Positions 1 through 12,254 of a stretch of DNA of 64,000 nt are shown here, piece by piece. Within the stretch, counting starts at the first letter, position 1; the number at the start of each line of letters is the position of its first letter. The translations under genes were made by a program, and so were the position numbers. Source of the stretch: Pegea sp. RAD2-039 (Eukaryota > Chordata > Thaliacea > Salpida > Salpidae); assembly GCA_034620365.1 (NCBI GenBank), contig JAQGEQ010000213.1, positions 248,001 through 312,000 of the forward strand. Reading direction: 5' to 3'. Below the pieces are notes generated by a model, which had not been told where the DNA came from, ran no database searches, and saw only the letters and a list, made by a program, of their open reading frames with translations.

Positions 1-68
1 TTTGGTTAATTAATTTATCTCTATGCTATTTAATAAACAACTTAATCTCTAATTGATTTGATTTACAG

Positions 69-964
69 GTTTATTTTTTTACGATATTTTCTGGGTCTTT
101 GGTACAAATGTTATGGTGACAGTTGCCAAAAAATTTAATGCTCCAATTAAAGGCAAGTTTATTAAAGATATTAAAAAAAGTTTTGTAAACTTGGTAGAAG
201 TTGAATTGAAATCATCACTTTTTAGTTTTCTTTTTAATGTTATTCCACTTTAAGTGGTGTTTATATTTCTGTCTTATCAGTTTTAAATCAATTTTACTTT
301 TTTCAAGCAGTGGTTTTTCCTCAAGACATTTTACAAAGTGGGCTTTATAGCACTAACCATTCGATGCTTGGTCTTGGCGATATAGTCATCCCTGGTAATT
401 TTCACTTAATGGATTTACGATGATTAACTTCTTTATATTTGCAGGAATTTTCATCTCGCTTCTTTTACGCTTTGATTTGACGTAAGTTTCGTTCGTAACA
501 TAAATCTTCTATCAAATTGCTTGTTGGTCTGGAAACATTTTCTAGATACTGCTCACAACAAACCTCAGTACTTTTCAACAATTTCTACAGATTGGGTTCA
601 AACCGTCGAGTGTACTTCAACTCCGGCTTTATCGCTTATTTTCTCGGCCTGGTTCTCACAATTGTAGTAATGGTAGTTTTCAAGCATCCCCAACCAGCGC
701 TCCTCTATTTAGTACCTTCCTGTCTCGGTGTTCCTTTTATGGTTGCTTACTTCAACGGCCAATTGAAAGAATTCATCAAGTAAGTTTTTTTTACTTCAAA
801 CTTCTATTTTATTGTGGAATAACATTTTGAAAAATGTCTGGCATACAACAATTATTTTCTTTATAAAAAAGTGCTTTAAACTATTTCTCAGTTACTCTGA
901 AGATGATCCTTCAGAAGAGGTAAAAGAATGTATGCAAAAAGTTGAAGACATAAAAAAAGATTAA
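69..964 (+). CDS. HM13: Signal peptide peptidase (HM13/SPP), 3' part
   Basis: Intramembrane aspartyl protease of the ER that cuts signal peptides left in the membrane after signal peptidase. Only the C-terminal part is in the window; the 5' exons lie to the left. Predicted exons are 69-152, 311-394, 445-481, 591-779 and 892-964, and all phases join. Seen: the first active-site motif (FFYDIFWVFGTN, the YD aspartate), the second in GLGDIVIPG (GxGD), and the PAL motif in HPQPALLYLVP. All three are diagnostic of the presenilin/SPP family, and the order matches SPP. The tail is short and acidic to basic, ending in DIKKD. It resembles, but does not exactly match, a C-terminal KKxx ER-retrieval signal. 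The intron after 152 starts with GC rather than GT. Very sure of the family. Confidence 0.95.
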
Positions 965-3900
965 TCATTGAGTCATTTGCATCTTGCTTACTTTCATCTT
1001 TAAGCTCAAATCAGAATATCTTCGGTTGAACTATAACCTAACTTGATGTTTTATATGATGTAATATATCCAACTTTTTTCTCGTTTCTGAATTCATTTTC
1101 TTCAAATGGTTGACTTACTCTACCGTTATATTTCTCGGAGTTTTTTATGTTACGTGGGTGTTTAAGGGTGTTTTAGAATTTTTAAGTACTTTTATAGAAG
1201 ATGCTAAGAATACCAGAATATTAGGCAAACCTTTTTTTAGATTAAATAAATATTTGTTTAATATAGATTTTTAATTTTGAAATGGTAATAGTAATTTGGA
1301 ACTAATTTGATTTTTGAATAATTTTCTTTTTCTAAATGTTCGTTTTATGGATTGCAGTTTTTGTACTTGAAAATAATTACAAAGAAATCCGGAAATTGTT
1401 TTAATGTGATCAGAATGCAGAAGTAATGTAACCAGGAAGAACAGTTTTGTAATTGACAAATATTCTTAAATATTTCTGTTCAGAAAGTTTTATGATTTGT
1501 AGATGTTTAAAGTCTTACTAGATAATGAAAATCAAGAACTGTTAGAAATATGTTAACTTTTTAATAATTGTTTTACATGAGTTACATATATCTTTTTCAA
1601 TTATTAGTTTTACGTATATAATAATCCAACTTTCATAAATAACATGATTCAAGCACTTGAAAGTCTTTCAAACTTACTCTATCAACGATTTAAGTACATT
1701 GATATTAGACTTTAATGAATAGTTCAGTTTATATTTACCGTCATTATGAATTGTATTGAGTCATTTTAGAAAAGAAAATCGTTAAGAATAAATAAACAGA
1801 ATTAATAATAATGGGGGAAGATAACTTGATATTTTCACGACAGCTGTAGAACATTTTCATCATTCTTCTACATCACTTTACAATTAGTATGTAAGTAGAT
1901 TCGGCAAATTAGTTGCCGACGTTTTGTCTTTCAGAACCTCTTTAACAGTCAGTCTAGAAAAACTTATAACTTTGAAAGAAAAAACCTTAATAAAAGTGCT
2001 TTTCTAAATAAGTCTTTCCCAGTTTAATATATATCGTTGTTATCTATAAATAATTTAAAATATTTATCATGAAAATGTAAAAAAGGTGCTGCTATGGTAG
2101 ATTTTCTCGTAATTATAAGCGTTTTGCTTGGTGTCTTTTACTTCAATTAAATCCTTTTTGACCCCCAAGAACGTTTTAGGTCCTTTCGGGATTACAAGCC
2201 TTCAAAGACATAAAAAATCAAGAAGCGAACAAGTATCTTACAGACAAAGCAAACTTGGTTAAGAAAGTTATGAAATGGCATGTTAGCATTAAAACGAAGC
2301 ACAGCTCATTCCTATATTTTCATCTGTAGGCTCTTCAATTTTTTTACAAACAAATGATATAAGTGTATTTACAATACTTTTAAGCTAACTTAAAACCTAA
2401 AAATAAACAGTTTTATTATTTAAGATTTTTTTTAGTAATAAATCTAGCCATTATATCTAGTCGAGCTTTAAACCAAAAAATTAACAAAGGAAGTAGTTAT
2501 TGACAAGTTTTCTTGTGAAAAAATAAATAAAATCAAAAATATTTTTCTCTTAAGTTAATTTCTGGGTAATGACCTTACTTTTAGAAGACGCAAAACTCCG
2601 AATCTAAAGCTACAGTTGGAGCCCTCAAACGTACTCCATTTTGTTCTGATAGCTTCTGCAAGGCTAGTTGGGCGCAGCCTCATCAGTCCGTATACTCCGA
2701 TGCGTTAGCTTGTTAGCGTGTAAAGTGGAATCCAGCTGCACGGGCAACGTAGGATCTTAATAATTTCTGTCCTAACATATATAAGTATAGATGTTTTCAG
2801 CCAAAGCAGGCCAAAAAAATATATTTGATAAATTTTCAATTATCAAATCTTGAGATATTTTACTTCTAAGATTATCAACAAATAAAGAAGTTGTCGACAA
2901 CTTCTGTTTTCTGAAAATTGGTTAAAATGGCTTTTTACTGCTAACAAATTCTAAACCATCAACAACAATTTGTTTATGTCATATGTTTGCTAACTTTTAA
3001 TTAATTAACTATTATACTGAGCAAAGATAAATGAAACTATTATAATTAAATATATCCTTATCTAAAGTTTATTCTTTAGCCAATAAATTATAATGAACTT
3101 TGTTTTTTAAAGTTTTTTTCATTAAAATTATAATTTAGTTATTTAAATCATTGTATTTTTCTAAATGAGATAGATAGAATGTTTCATAGTAGAAATTTTA
3201 TAGATAGTACAAATAATCTTATTTATTGTTTATTCTCTACTTACAACTGAAGTTTTATCAAGTGCATTTTTCTTAGAAAATAATTTTGATAAATTGGTTA
3301 AGATTTTTTCAAGTTTACTTTTTTATATTCTTACTTTTAGCTAAGATTTTCAAAGTAAAGCAAATTAAACATTTTTAATTTCACCTTATTGAAAATTCTT
3401 TATCTATTTGTTTGATGATTTTATATTTTAGTTTTATATGTTTTATTCAACAGATGGTTGCAGATGACAAATCACACAGCCTTATAGCAAACTTAAAACA
3501 ATATGACTGCAGAAAGATAGAGAAAAACAAGAAGAGTTCCAAATTTCTAGAAAAGAGTTTCAAATAAATAATGTAGAAAAATAAGAACTTTGAAGAGATA
3601 TAAGAAAATATAAGATTTAATTCAAAAGTACAAAATAAGTGGAGAAAATAAATGAACTGGCACTTTAATATATCTATGTAGAGGAAGTTACTAACTGATA
3701 TAGTTTAAGAAAATGTTAAAAGAAGTTATAAATTTTGGTATAGTCATGAAGTTGGGAAAGAATACTAAAGTGAGGTTATATATCGGAAAAAAAATGTTAT
3801 TCCATTGGGTGTTATCAAAGTTGTTGTTAATTTTGAATGGTGAACCTTTGAAGATGCATGAAAGATTGTGATCTTTAAAGAAGTTAAGATGACAGAAACC

Positions 3901-4111
3901 ATTAACAATTTGGAATAGTAGCATGAGATCAGAAAGAAAGGGCCAATATTGTAAGAAAATGATATATATTGAATGAATATTATCAAATTTGAAATATGTA
4001 CTATATTTTAAATTTTGTTTTAACTTAACATTATTATTTATATATTGAACAAATTTTTCACCCAAATATTTTTATAAATTTGTTTTATAAAGGTTTAATT
4101 AATTAAAAAGA
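965..4111. other. Intergenic, no gene seen
   Basis: AT-rich spacer between the SPP stop and the VPS33A start. The short open frames, including those on the minus strand at 1271-1459 and 3691-4065, are low-complexity and show no family resemblance. A less AT-rich tract at about 2580-2760 looks like an old insertion but matches nothing I recognise. No RNA gene is visible. Confidence 0.6.
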
Positions 4112-6999
4112 ATGAGTAGTGATCTATCAAGTAATGGATGTATTAATTTTGAATATATTCGTGACGATGACAGAAAGGAGCTATTAAGACTGTTAGATAA
4201 ATGTCAGGGAACTAAGGTAATAATTTGTTTATTAAAAACTATTTTATACAAACTACAAACTTTAAAAAAAATGAATTTTTTAGGCTCTAGTGTGGGACTC
4301 ATTTCTAATTGACCAGTTTAGTCTAATTGCTGATTATACTTTGTTGAAAGAGCATGATGTAGGTCCAATGTTTCCGCTTAGGCCATCTAGACTTCCCAGT
4401 TCAACAACACAGCATGTCATCTTTATTACTCGTCCTATTCTCTCTTTGATGGATACAATTGCAACTTGCATCAGGAAAGAAGAAGAAGGTAGTTCATATA
4501 CTGGTCAAGAATATCACATTTATTTTGTACCATGGAAAAGCTTTTTGTGCATTCAAAAACTTGAAGTTAGGTTGATTGTTGTGATGATGCTGAAATTTTT
4601 TGAGAGTTTCAATTTTGTAGGAACTTGGTGTTTATGGATCTCTAAGTAATTTAGAAGAATATAAGTTAGATGTGATCACTTTAGATTCAGATGTTGTTTC
4701 AATGGAGTGTTCTTCTTCATTCTTTGATTTAAATGTTGATGAAGATATTACTCCACTCTTTCTTGCTTCAAAGGCTCTTGTTACTATTCAAAGGCATTAT
4801 GGAGTTATACCAACAATATATGGCAAAGGAAAACATGCAAAAGTATTCTAAAATCCTGCAATGATTATAAAAAGACAATAAAATATTTCATTCCAACTAA
4901 CATTTTTTTTTGATTTCGTAGAAAGTTTGTAATCTTATGCAAAAAATAATGGCCGAAGAGAAAGAACCTTTTGAAGATGAAGTTACTCAAATTGATCGAT
5001 TACTAGTTTTAGATAGATCAACAGATTTAATAACACCTTTACTCACTCAACTCACATATGAAGGTTTAATTGATGAAGTCTTTGGTATAAAAAATAGTAA
5101 GTATATAGTAATGTTTAATTATTGATTTTCTTAATTTTTTCTTTAATTTAAAATTGAAGTTTATTATCATTTTTTAATAGTATAAGTCTTTCAAAATAGA
5201 TAAGGATTTATTACTCGTCTAATTTATAAAGTATTCCTAATTAAAATTCTCAAATAATTTGATAAAAACGTAGATATGGCTTTGACGTTATAAATACAAA
5301 CATTCTTGATTTTTTTAAACTAATCTTTTAACATTCTTGCTTATGCCAATCTTATCTTTTAATAAAAATTTAGCTTTTTAATTAAGAAGTCTCAAAACTT
5401 GCTCTAAAAGACCTAAAATTAATGATATTCATGGTTTTATATCCTTTATAGATAACAAATTGTGTAATATGTTGTTTACTAATAAATGTAAAATAAATTT
5501 TCTCAAATTTATTGCGTTAAAATAATCAAAAATAATTGTTTGCTATTCGATAGAAATAATTTCGATGATTTCTAACTAATTACTTTTTGGTTATAGCAAC
5601 AGTTATGCTTCCGCCAGAAAAGTTTTCAAATATGTCAAAATCAGAGAATATTCCAACTGAAAAAAAGAAAGTTTTATTAACATCTAAAGATCAACTCTAC
5701 AATGCTATAAGAGATTGTAACTTCAATGCTGTCGGTTTTCAACTGAAAAACAAAGCAGAAGAGCTAACTGATAAATTTGAGGTAATAGATTTTACTTCTT
5801 TATTCTATTTACCACTAAACAGTTCATTTTCAGGAACGACATCATATCTGGTCAAACTTAGGTGAAGCTAGACAATTTGTTCAAAAGATTCCGCAGATGA
5901 ATCAAGTCAAAGCATCTTTAAGCTCTCATTTAAATATAGCTGAATTAATCAAAGAGCATACAGGTGGCCAGTTCATTTTTTTAAAGGTTTTTAATAAACA
6001 AATCAATTACTAATCATTTCAAATCAGCTTTCTAGTCACTGATGCTTTATCAATTTTTTTAAAGAATGTGACAAGTTTTTTAATACTTTATCAACTGAAC
6101 AAGAACTGACTCACGGAAGTAATGTGGATCGAATCAATCCATATATTGAAGAATGTATATTCACAAAGAAGCCTCTTACTCAGGTTCTTAGATTGCTATG
6201 TCTTCAATCTATTTGTAATAACGGACTCAAACCCAAAGTTTATGAGTATTACAAGAAAGAAATTATACAGGTGAAGATTTTTAGAATGATAAAAAGTGAT
6301 ATTTGTGTGATGCAGAAAAATTCCAATGTCCTTATTCACATATGAAATAAAGAGTTTTAACAAAATAGATCTTTTTATCATTGTAGACCTATGGTTTTAA
6401 ACATCTGATCACTTTGGATAATCTGGAAAAATGTAATTTTCTTGGCAATACTGTTTCTTCTGGATGGAATTATAATGTGTTGCGCAAATCATTAAGATTG
6501 ACTGTTGGAGATGTAAACGAAAGAGTAAGTCACCATCAACAATTTTATGAAAAGATTTTTGAGTCTTCTTTTCTGTAGGATCCAAAAGATATATCCTATG
6601 TCTACAGTGGATACGCTCCTCTAAGTATTCGATTAGCTCAAATACTCTCACACCCTGGATGGAGAAGTATTGAAGAAGTCTTAAGGATCTTACCAGGACC
6701 TACGATCTCTGGTCTACAACAAACAAATTCGCGTAAAAAAAGTAGGTTTCATCTAAAAGTAAATCCGTTGTTCTCTTTAATTTATAAATTTCTTTGCAGA
6801 GTTTCGAAGTAATACAGGTTTGAGTACCAACAGTAGCAGTTCCTCAACCGTCACTTTGGTATTCTTTATCGGTGGTGTCACTTATGCTGAAATATCTGCT
6901 CTTCGCTTCTTGTCGTCTAAAAATGATGGTTATGAATATATTGTAGCAACAACTAGTATCATTAATGGTTCTTCACTTATTAATCAGCTCATAGAATAA
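4112..6999 (+). CDS. VPS33A: VPS33A, Sec1/Munc18-type subunit of HOPS/CORVET
   Basis: SM-family protein that binds and templates SNARE bundles in the HOPS and CORVET tethering complexes during endosome and lysosome fusion. Ten exons: 4112-4216, 4284-4565, 4621-4842, 4922-5096, 5597-5781, 5834-5963, 6065-6270, 6387-6524, 6579-6741, 6800-6999. Together they give 601 residues, against about 596 in human. Conservation runs the whole length, for example LLKEHDV near the N-terminus, [21 protein letters not shown] in the middle, and [27 protein letters not shown] and [17 protein letters not shown] near the end. The last three favour VPS33A over VPS33B. Introns are 52-116 bases except one of 500. An AATAAA at 6995-7000 overlaps the stop codon, and another lies at about 7049. 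The gene ends 188 bases from the convergent GH9 gene. Confidence 0.96.
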
Positions 7000-7187
7000 A
7001 TATTCTGATAATTCTTCCCAATATTTTTACTTTATTCATTTTTTGCAGTGCAATAAATCAACTTTTATTTACAATGATCAAATTCGTACTTTCGAACCGA
7101 TCTCTTATTCTACTTGTGATTAATTTCAAAAATATTTTTACTGCGCATTCAAAAAAAAAAACGAAATCTACTTCAGTTTTTACAGAC

Positions 7188-10100
7188 TCATTGCTTCATA
7201 TTCCAATTTCTCCATTTATTATATTCCAATTGAAAGTGTCTCAATCCTGAACACAAAAAATAGTCACGTGACTGAAATTCAACTCTACGAATCTAGGCAC
7301 CTACCAGCAACCGCTCCTTGAAAACCAGCGTTGTTATTCAATGAAACTGCATTTGTAGTGAAGTTAGAACGGTCGTTTTCCCAATGATCGTTTATATTTG
7401 GACCTGAAACCAGCGCTCCAATCAATAAATAGGGATTTGGGTCGGGATTATTGAAGCCGTTTTCCCATCCGCACAAACCAGTTCGTGGACAAGAACTGAA
7501 ATCAAAATTTGAGGTTGCTGGTCTCTTGTGATGTAGTTAAAGACCTCGCTCTGTGATGAGGTGTTTGTGGATACTCTGATCCATATCCTATCATAAAACT
7601 TCTTCCCATTTTACCCAGCAAATAATCAATTTGATCTTCTGCAAACTTTCTGTTGAAAATGAACAACTTCAAACAGAAGCAATATACCCTGTAGAAACCA
7701 CCTGTAAGTTTTTTTCAAATTCTGATCAAGAGTTGGTGACTTGGAAGTGATCAAGCAAATAAAAGCAGCGTTTGAAGCATATCTACTCGGACTCCACTTG
7801 TTAATGTATACCAACCCTTCAGTTGTATATGGTGCTCCATATTCATTGTCTACAACAATCTTGCTTTTATCAAACATCATCCTTGTAAGCTTTGATGGTT
7901 TAAACCGTTGGTACTTGATTACAAGACGGTCAAATAATTATCACCCCCAATTAGGGTCTTTTTGTTATTATAATTAAGTGAGACTCATAAGTAAAATTTC
8001 TAAGCTATAAATCTTCATCAATTTGTTACTCAAACAAGAGTTGGATCAAGAAGTTTATGAAATTGGTTCATCTACCTTCACACAAATACCTGTAAAACTT
8101 TATGAAAACAGCTGTAGTTTTTTGAAGTCTTACCAGGCATGTTATAATCACAAAATTTTTTGACTGGTGACAAATAAGACTCAGAATATAAGTTAGGACT
8201 TAATTGAGAGAGTAGGAGTTGGACTGCAGCTATTTTATTATCCCAAGAACTTTCATATTGAGTGGTATGAAATTTGTATTCATCAAATAGTCTTCCAGCG
8301 CTTGATAAAAAGTTTCTTTGATTAGTTGCTTGAAATAGCCACAAATGAGCCCAAACAATTTCATCTTCATATCTGAATAAAAATTTAAGATTTATAATTT
8401 AATGAAATATTACTTAAGAAATGCATCAAATTATCTTCTACAAATTTTCTTGTAAAACTCCTGACCCGCTTGAAGAGTAATGATTTTTTGCTTGTCTAAT
8501 TGAGATTGAATAGATCTGTTTGTATTTAATTGAAAAATCCAATAAATCTTTGGCATGATTGATAAGCTTCTTTACATATGCATCATCTATTTTTTCATAA
8601 AATATTATCAACTTTTCAAATAGTATAAGATATAAAAGAATATCCAAATTTTGTTATCTCTTATGCAAGATATACTTTTTGAAGCTCCACAAAGCATCCA
8701 GACTTTTGCAGTTGCTGATAACGCTGCAGCAATTTCAGCTGCAAGATCACTACCCGGATTTTTCACACCTACTGCATAACATGGTCGTCGAACTTTCATA
8801 TCTTGGGGTCGTTTCCAAAATGAATTTTCAATTGAAGCATCACCGACCTAAACAAATCAAAATGAAATTTGCATGTAACTGTTTTAATGTAATCATTACT
8901 TTTTAAACCTTTAATCATAACAACATGTTTCTGATTTTAAGCTACATAAAAACATTCTTTTAAATTATTTGATTTGTAACATAAAATTTAGCTTATAAAG
9001 TCTGATGAGACAACAATTAGTAAAACTAAATGTTTGAAGAATAAAGCTAACTTGACCAAACAGTTTGTATTTGGAAACATGACACTTTATAAAGTAGTCT
9101 GCTCCCCATTTCAACGCATCTTTCAAGTATTCAGTTTGATTAGAATCTTTGTATGCATCTGGAAACTCCAAGAATCCCCAAGCAAGTGTAGTCATGGCTG
9201 CCGCGATCGGAAAGTTATACTTGACATAATCTCCGGCTAACATGTAAAAAAGTTGGTTGTAAATGTGATAAGTATCAATGAAAATTTTGATTAATTTGTT
9301 TTCTATTTGGCCTCTAATTTGTGAATTTGCATCTTAATATGAAGAATACGTAACCAGAATTATTTATGAATCAATCTAAATGATGTTGCTTTATACTTTT
9401 TTTAATAAAAAAGACCTTAAGTATAAAAAAAACAAAATTAAACATTGAGTTTATTGTGAAACAAATTATATAAACTTTCTTCAAAAATATACTCAGAAAA
9501 GTTAAATCTATTGAAAAAGTAAGCTGTTTTTAAAAGAAATTTTTAATCGAATGTTTTCACTTACTGGGATATACTGCAGCTTTTAGATAAAAAGTTTTCA
9601 AGAAAAAAATATGATTTGAAAATGTTATGCAAGACTTTATTGATACAAATACTGATCTTTTAAACTTACATACATAATATCCCCCTGAAAGATCATAACC
9701 GTAAGGCTTTCCATCATATAGATGAGCGCTTTTTCTCCAGCTTATTCGATTATTATCTCGCAGATTACCTGATCTTTGCGCTTCAAAATACAAAAGGGAA
9801 TACCTCAAAACCTATGAAAATAAAATTTTAATTTGATGATGTAAATTGATTCGATAATTTACTAAATTATAGTCATGAGTCATTTTTGGTACAAATGAAG
9901 GTTTGGTCAGTGTTTCCATAACCGAAACGGTTGTTGCAGGTAAAGCTGTTACTTCTAGGGGTTTCTCTGTATCTAAAACAAACAAATGCAATTATATATT
10001 ATAATCGTTCATTTTGATCGTCTTTTAAAACTTATCATAAAGATATCTAGTAAACTTGAATTACCTTTAAGACACGGAAGACTCCCTCGAAGCCGGTATC

Positions 10101-11556
10101 GGGCAATGCCTGAAGTCCGTTTTCCATCATCTTCATCAACACACCAACAAGCTCCTTGATATTTCCAACATTGAATTGAAATAAATCTTTCATTTTTAAC
10201 TGAATTACATTCAGGAACATAACAATGATTTGGATTTGTCTTAGTCTTCTTGCATTTGTTAGAGAGTAAATTTTTTATTCGCTTGCAATTTCTTTCTAAA
10301 AATATTTATTATGTAATCAGAATAGGTAGCTTATTCATAGATAATTTTTGAAGGCATTAGGTTTACTTAAAAAGTAAAATATATTTTAGAAGTATTTACT
10401 TTTTTTGTTCGCTTTAGTCACTGGTTCAGCTGTTACTAAAGCAGTAGTTTGTTGTTTATCACTCGGTCGAGTAGGTTTTGCATATCTAGTTCTGACCCAC
10501 CAAAATATTCCCGAGTTTAAACCTTTAGTTAGTGGCTCAAGTGTTGCTGGAGCTTGTGTAGTAACAGCCTCAACGACTGGAAGTAGCTCTAAATCAGAAG
10601 GAAGTGCAAACTACAACAATTATTAAACTTTTTTATGTTTAAATATTTAAATAATTCTTATTTAAAGACCTCTTGTATGTTGAAGATTTCCATTGGAAAC
10701 TCATCATTCTTTACTGGATTTGGCTTAAAGACTTTATCTCTAAACACAATTAATGGTCTTTGTCCTTTAAATATTCGATAATCAATATTTGGCTGACGAG
10801 GGTATTCCACGTGAAACCTGCATATATTTAATGAAAGTTAAATTTGAAAACTTCATAAATGGATCATTCTCACCTCTGATCTAATACAGAGCCAGGGTAC
10901 ATATGATTATTCCATCTCTTCCCTTTAAAATACCAGTAAGTTTTAAGGGAATTAGACTTTAAAAGGTCACCTTGCCAAACCTAATTATAAATTTAAACTT
11001 TTAATTAGAAGTTTAAACAAGAAAAACTTTTATATTAATTCTATAATTAAATAGAATGTTTTTTAAACTTCTTTATTATTTAAAAAAATAACTGTATCTT
11101 TAGGACAAGTAAAGCATGCACTTAAATGAAGATTTTTATAAAAATGTTATACTTCAAAATAACTAATTGGGACATCAAATATTAAAACACTCCACCAAGA
11201 TGAAAATTCGATCTTTATTGGTATTTTGAAGTGACCAATGTACCCCACATGAGTCTGGTTGAACCAACCATCTTCTATCTAGAAACAATTGTTAATTGAT
11301 AAAATTAGGTAATTATTCATTAGTAAGACCCAGTTTTAGCTTTTTTACAATCTTAATAGTTTTCGGTAAATAAATTTTCTTGTAATGATAATAAAGTTTG
11401 AATTCTGAGCAAGATTAGTAAATTACTAAACAATTAAGCAGAAGTAGTTTGAATGTCAGAACTACTTACAAAAAATATTGGATCTTGAATGGCAAAGGCA
11501 TTGATTAATTTACTTAAAAAAAATAAAACCAAAATATATTTTTCATAAATTTTCAT
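7188..11556 (-). CDS. Secreted CBM2-like / thyroglobulin type-1 / GH9 protein, probably catalytically dead
   Basis: Sixteen exons, 5' to 3': 11556-11470, 11278-11153, 10980-10874, 10817-10670, 10610-10400, 10295-10065, 9972-9863, 9811-9670, 9236-9052, 8847-8704, 8611-8466, 8372-8134, 7849-7702, 7649-7545, 7495-7305, 7246-7188. They give 792 residues, and all phases agree. Residues 1-22 form a signal peptide. About 30-156 is Trp-rich and resembles the CBM2 of invertebrate cellulases. A Thr/Pro linker follows. About 245-303 is a thyroglobulin type-1 repeat with its six cysteines and the CWCV core. About 335-790 is a glycoside hydrolase family 9 domain ([41 protein letters not shown]). The usual DAGD is VSGD (387-390), so its first Asp is lost. 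The usual NEV with the acid Glu is NAV (A759, codon GCA). The fold should bind glucan chains but probably not cut them. The donors after 8704 and 7545 and the acceptor before 7849 are weak. Confidence 0.88.
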
Positions 11557-12254
11557 TCTCTACAAATTAAAATGGTTGAAATTATTCTAACAATTTGAAT
11601 GAAGTAGAAAGAAATATTTAAAAATTTAATTTTGTATCAAATGGCCTCAATAAAAAAAAAACTTTTTAACAAAACTTAGCATCTCAAACTAAATAAAACT
11701 TGCTTTAAACCTGATAAATTTGAATCTAATCAATTATGTTTTGAAACATGAATTTGCTAGTTATTTTATGAGAAGTTTTTCAGCAAAGATAGCCCAAGGC
11801 AACAAAATAAATTAAAAATTCACTTTCTCATAAATCAAGTTCTGGTTTTTTCACCCAAGCATATTTGACTTTCATCAGAATTGGAAAAGATTTTATTACA
11901 AAATTTTTATGACTTTTAAAAGATGTAGAATAGCAAACATCAACACTGAAATGATATCTTAATATTAAACATTAACACAATTATCTTTATCAGATAAAAC
12001 TTGATAGCAAGCTCATAATTTTTTTCAATTTCGAAACAAAGTCTCATCAATTATTCAAAGACTTTTAATTCTGAAATATTAGATGGCGAATTTTAAATAA
12101 AAAAGTCTTGCTAATGGCTCACACAATAAATCTGTTTAATATTTCTTACACTTTTACAAGCAACATATAAACATCAATAAATACAAGTTAATATTCCAAC
12201 AAGATTTACAAATACGACATCCAAGTAGAAAAACGGCAAAAGTTTCAAAGTGAT
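11557..12254. other. Spacer between the GH9 start and the CDIPT stop
   Basis: Short AT-rich gap between two minus-strand genes. On the minus strand a T-rich run ending in GTAG stops three bases before the GH9 start codon (AG at 11561-11560), so an acceptor for a leader exon or spliced leader is possible. No other feature is seen. Confidence 0.55.
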
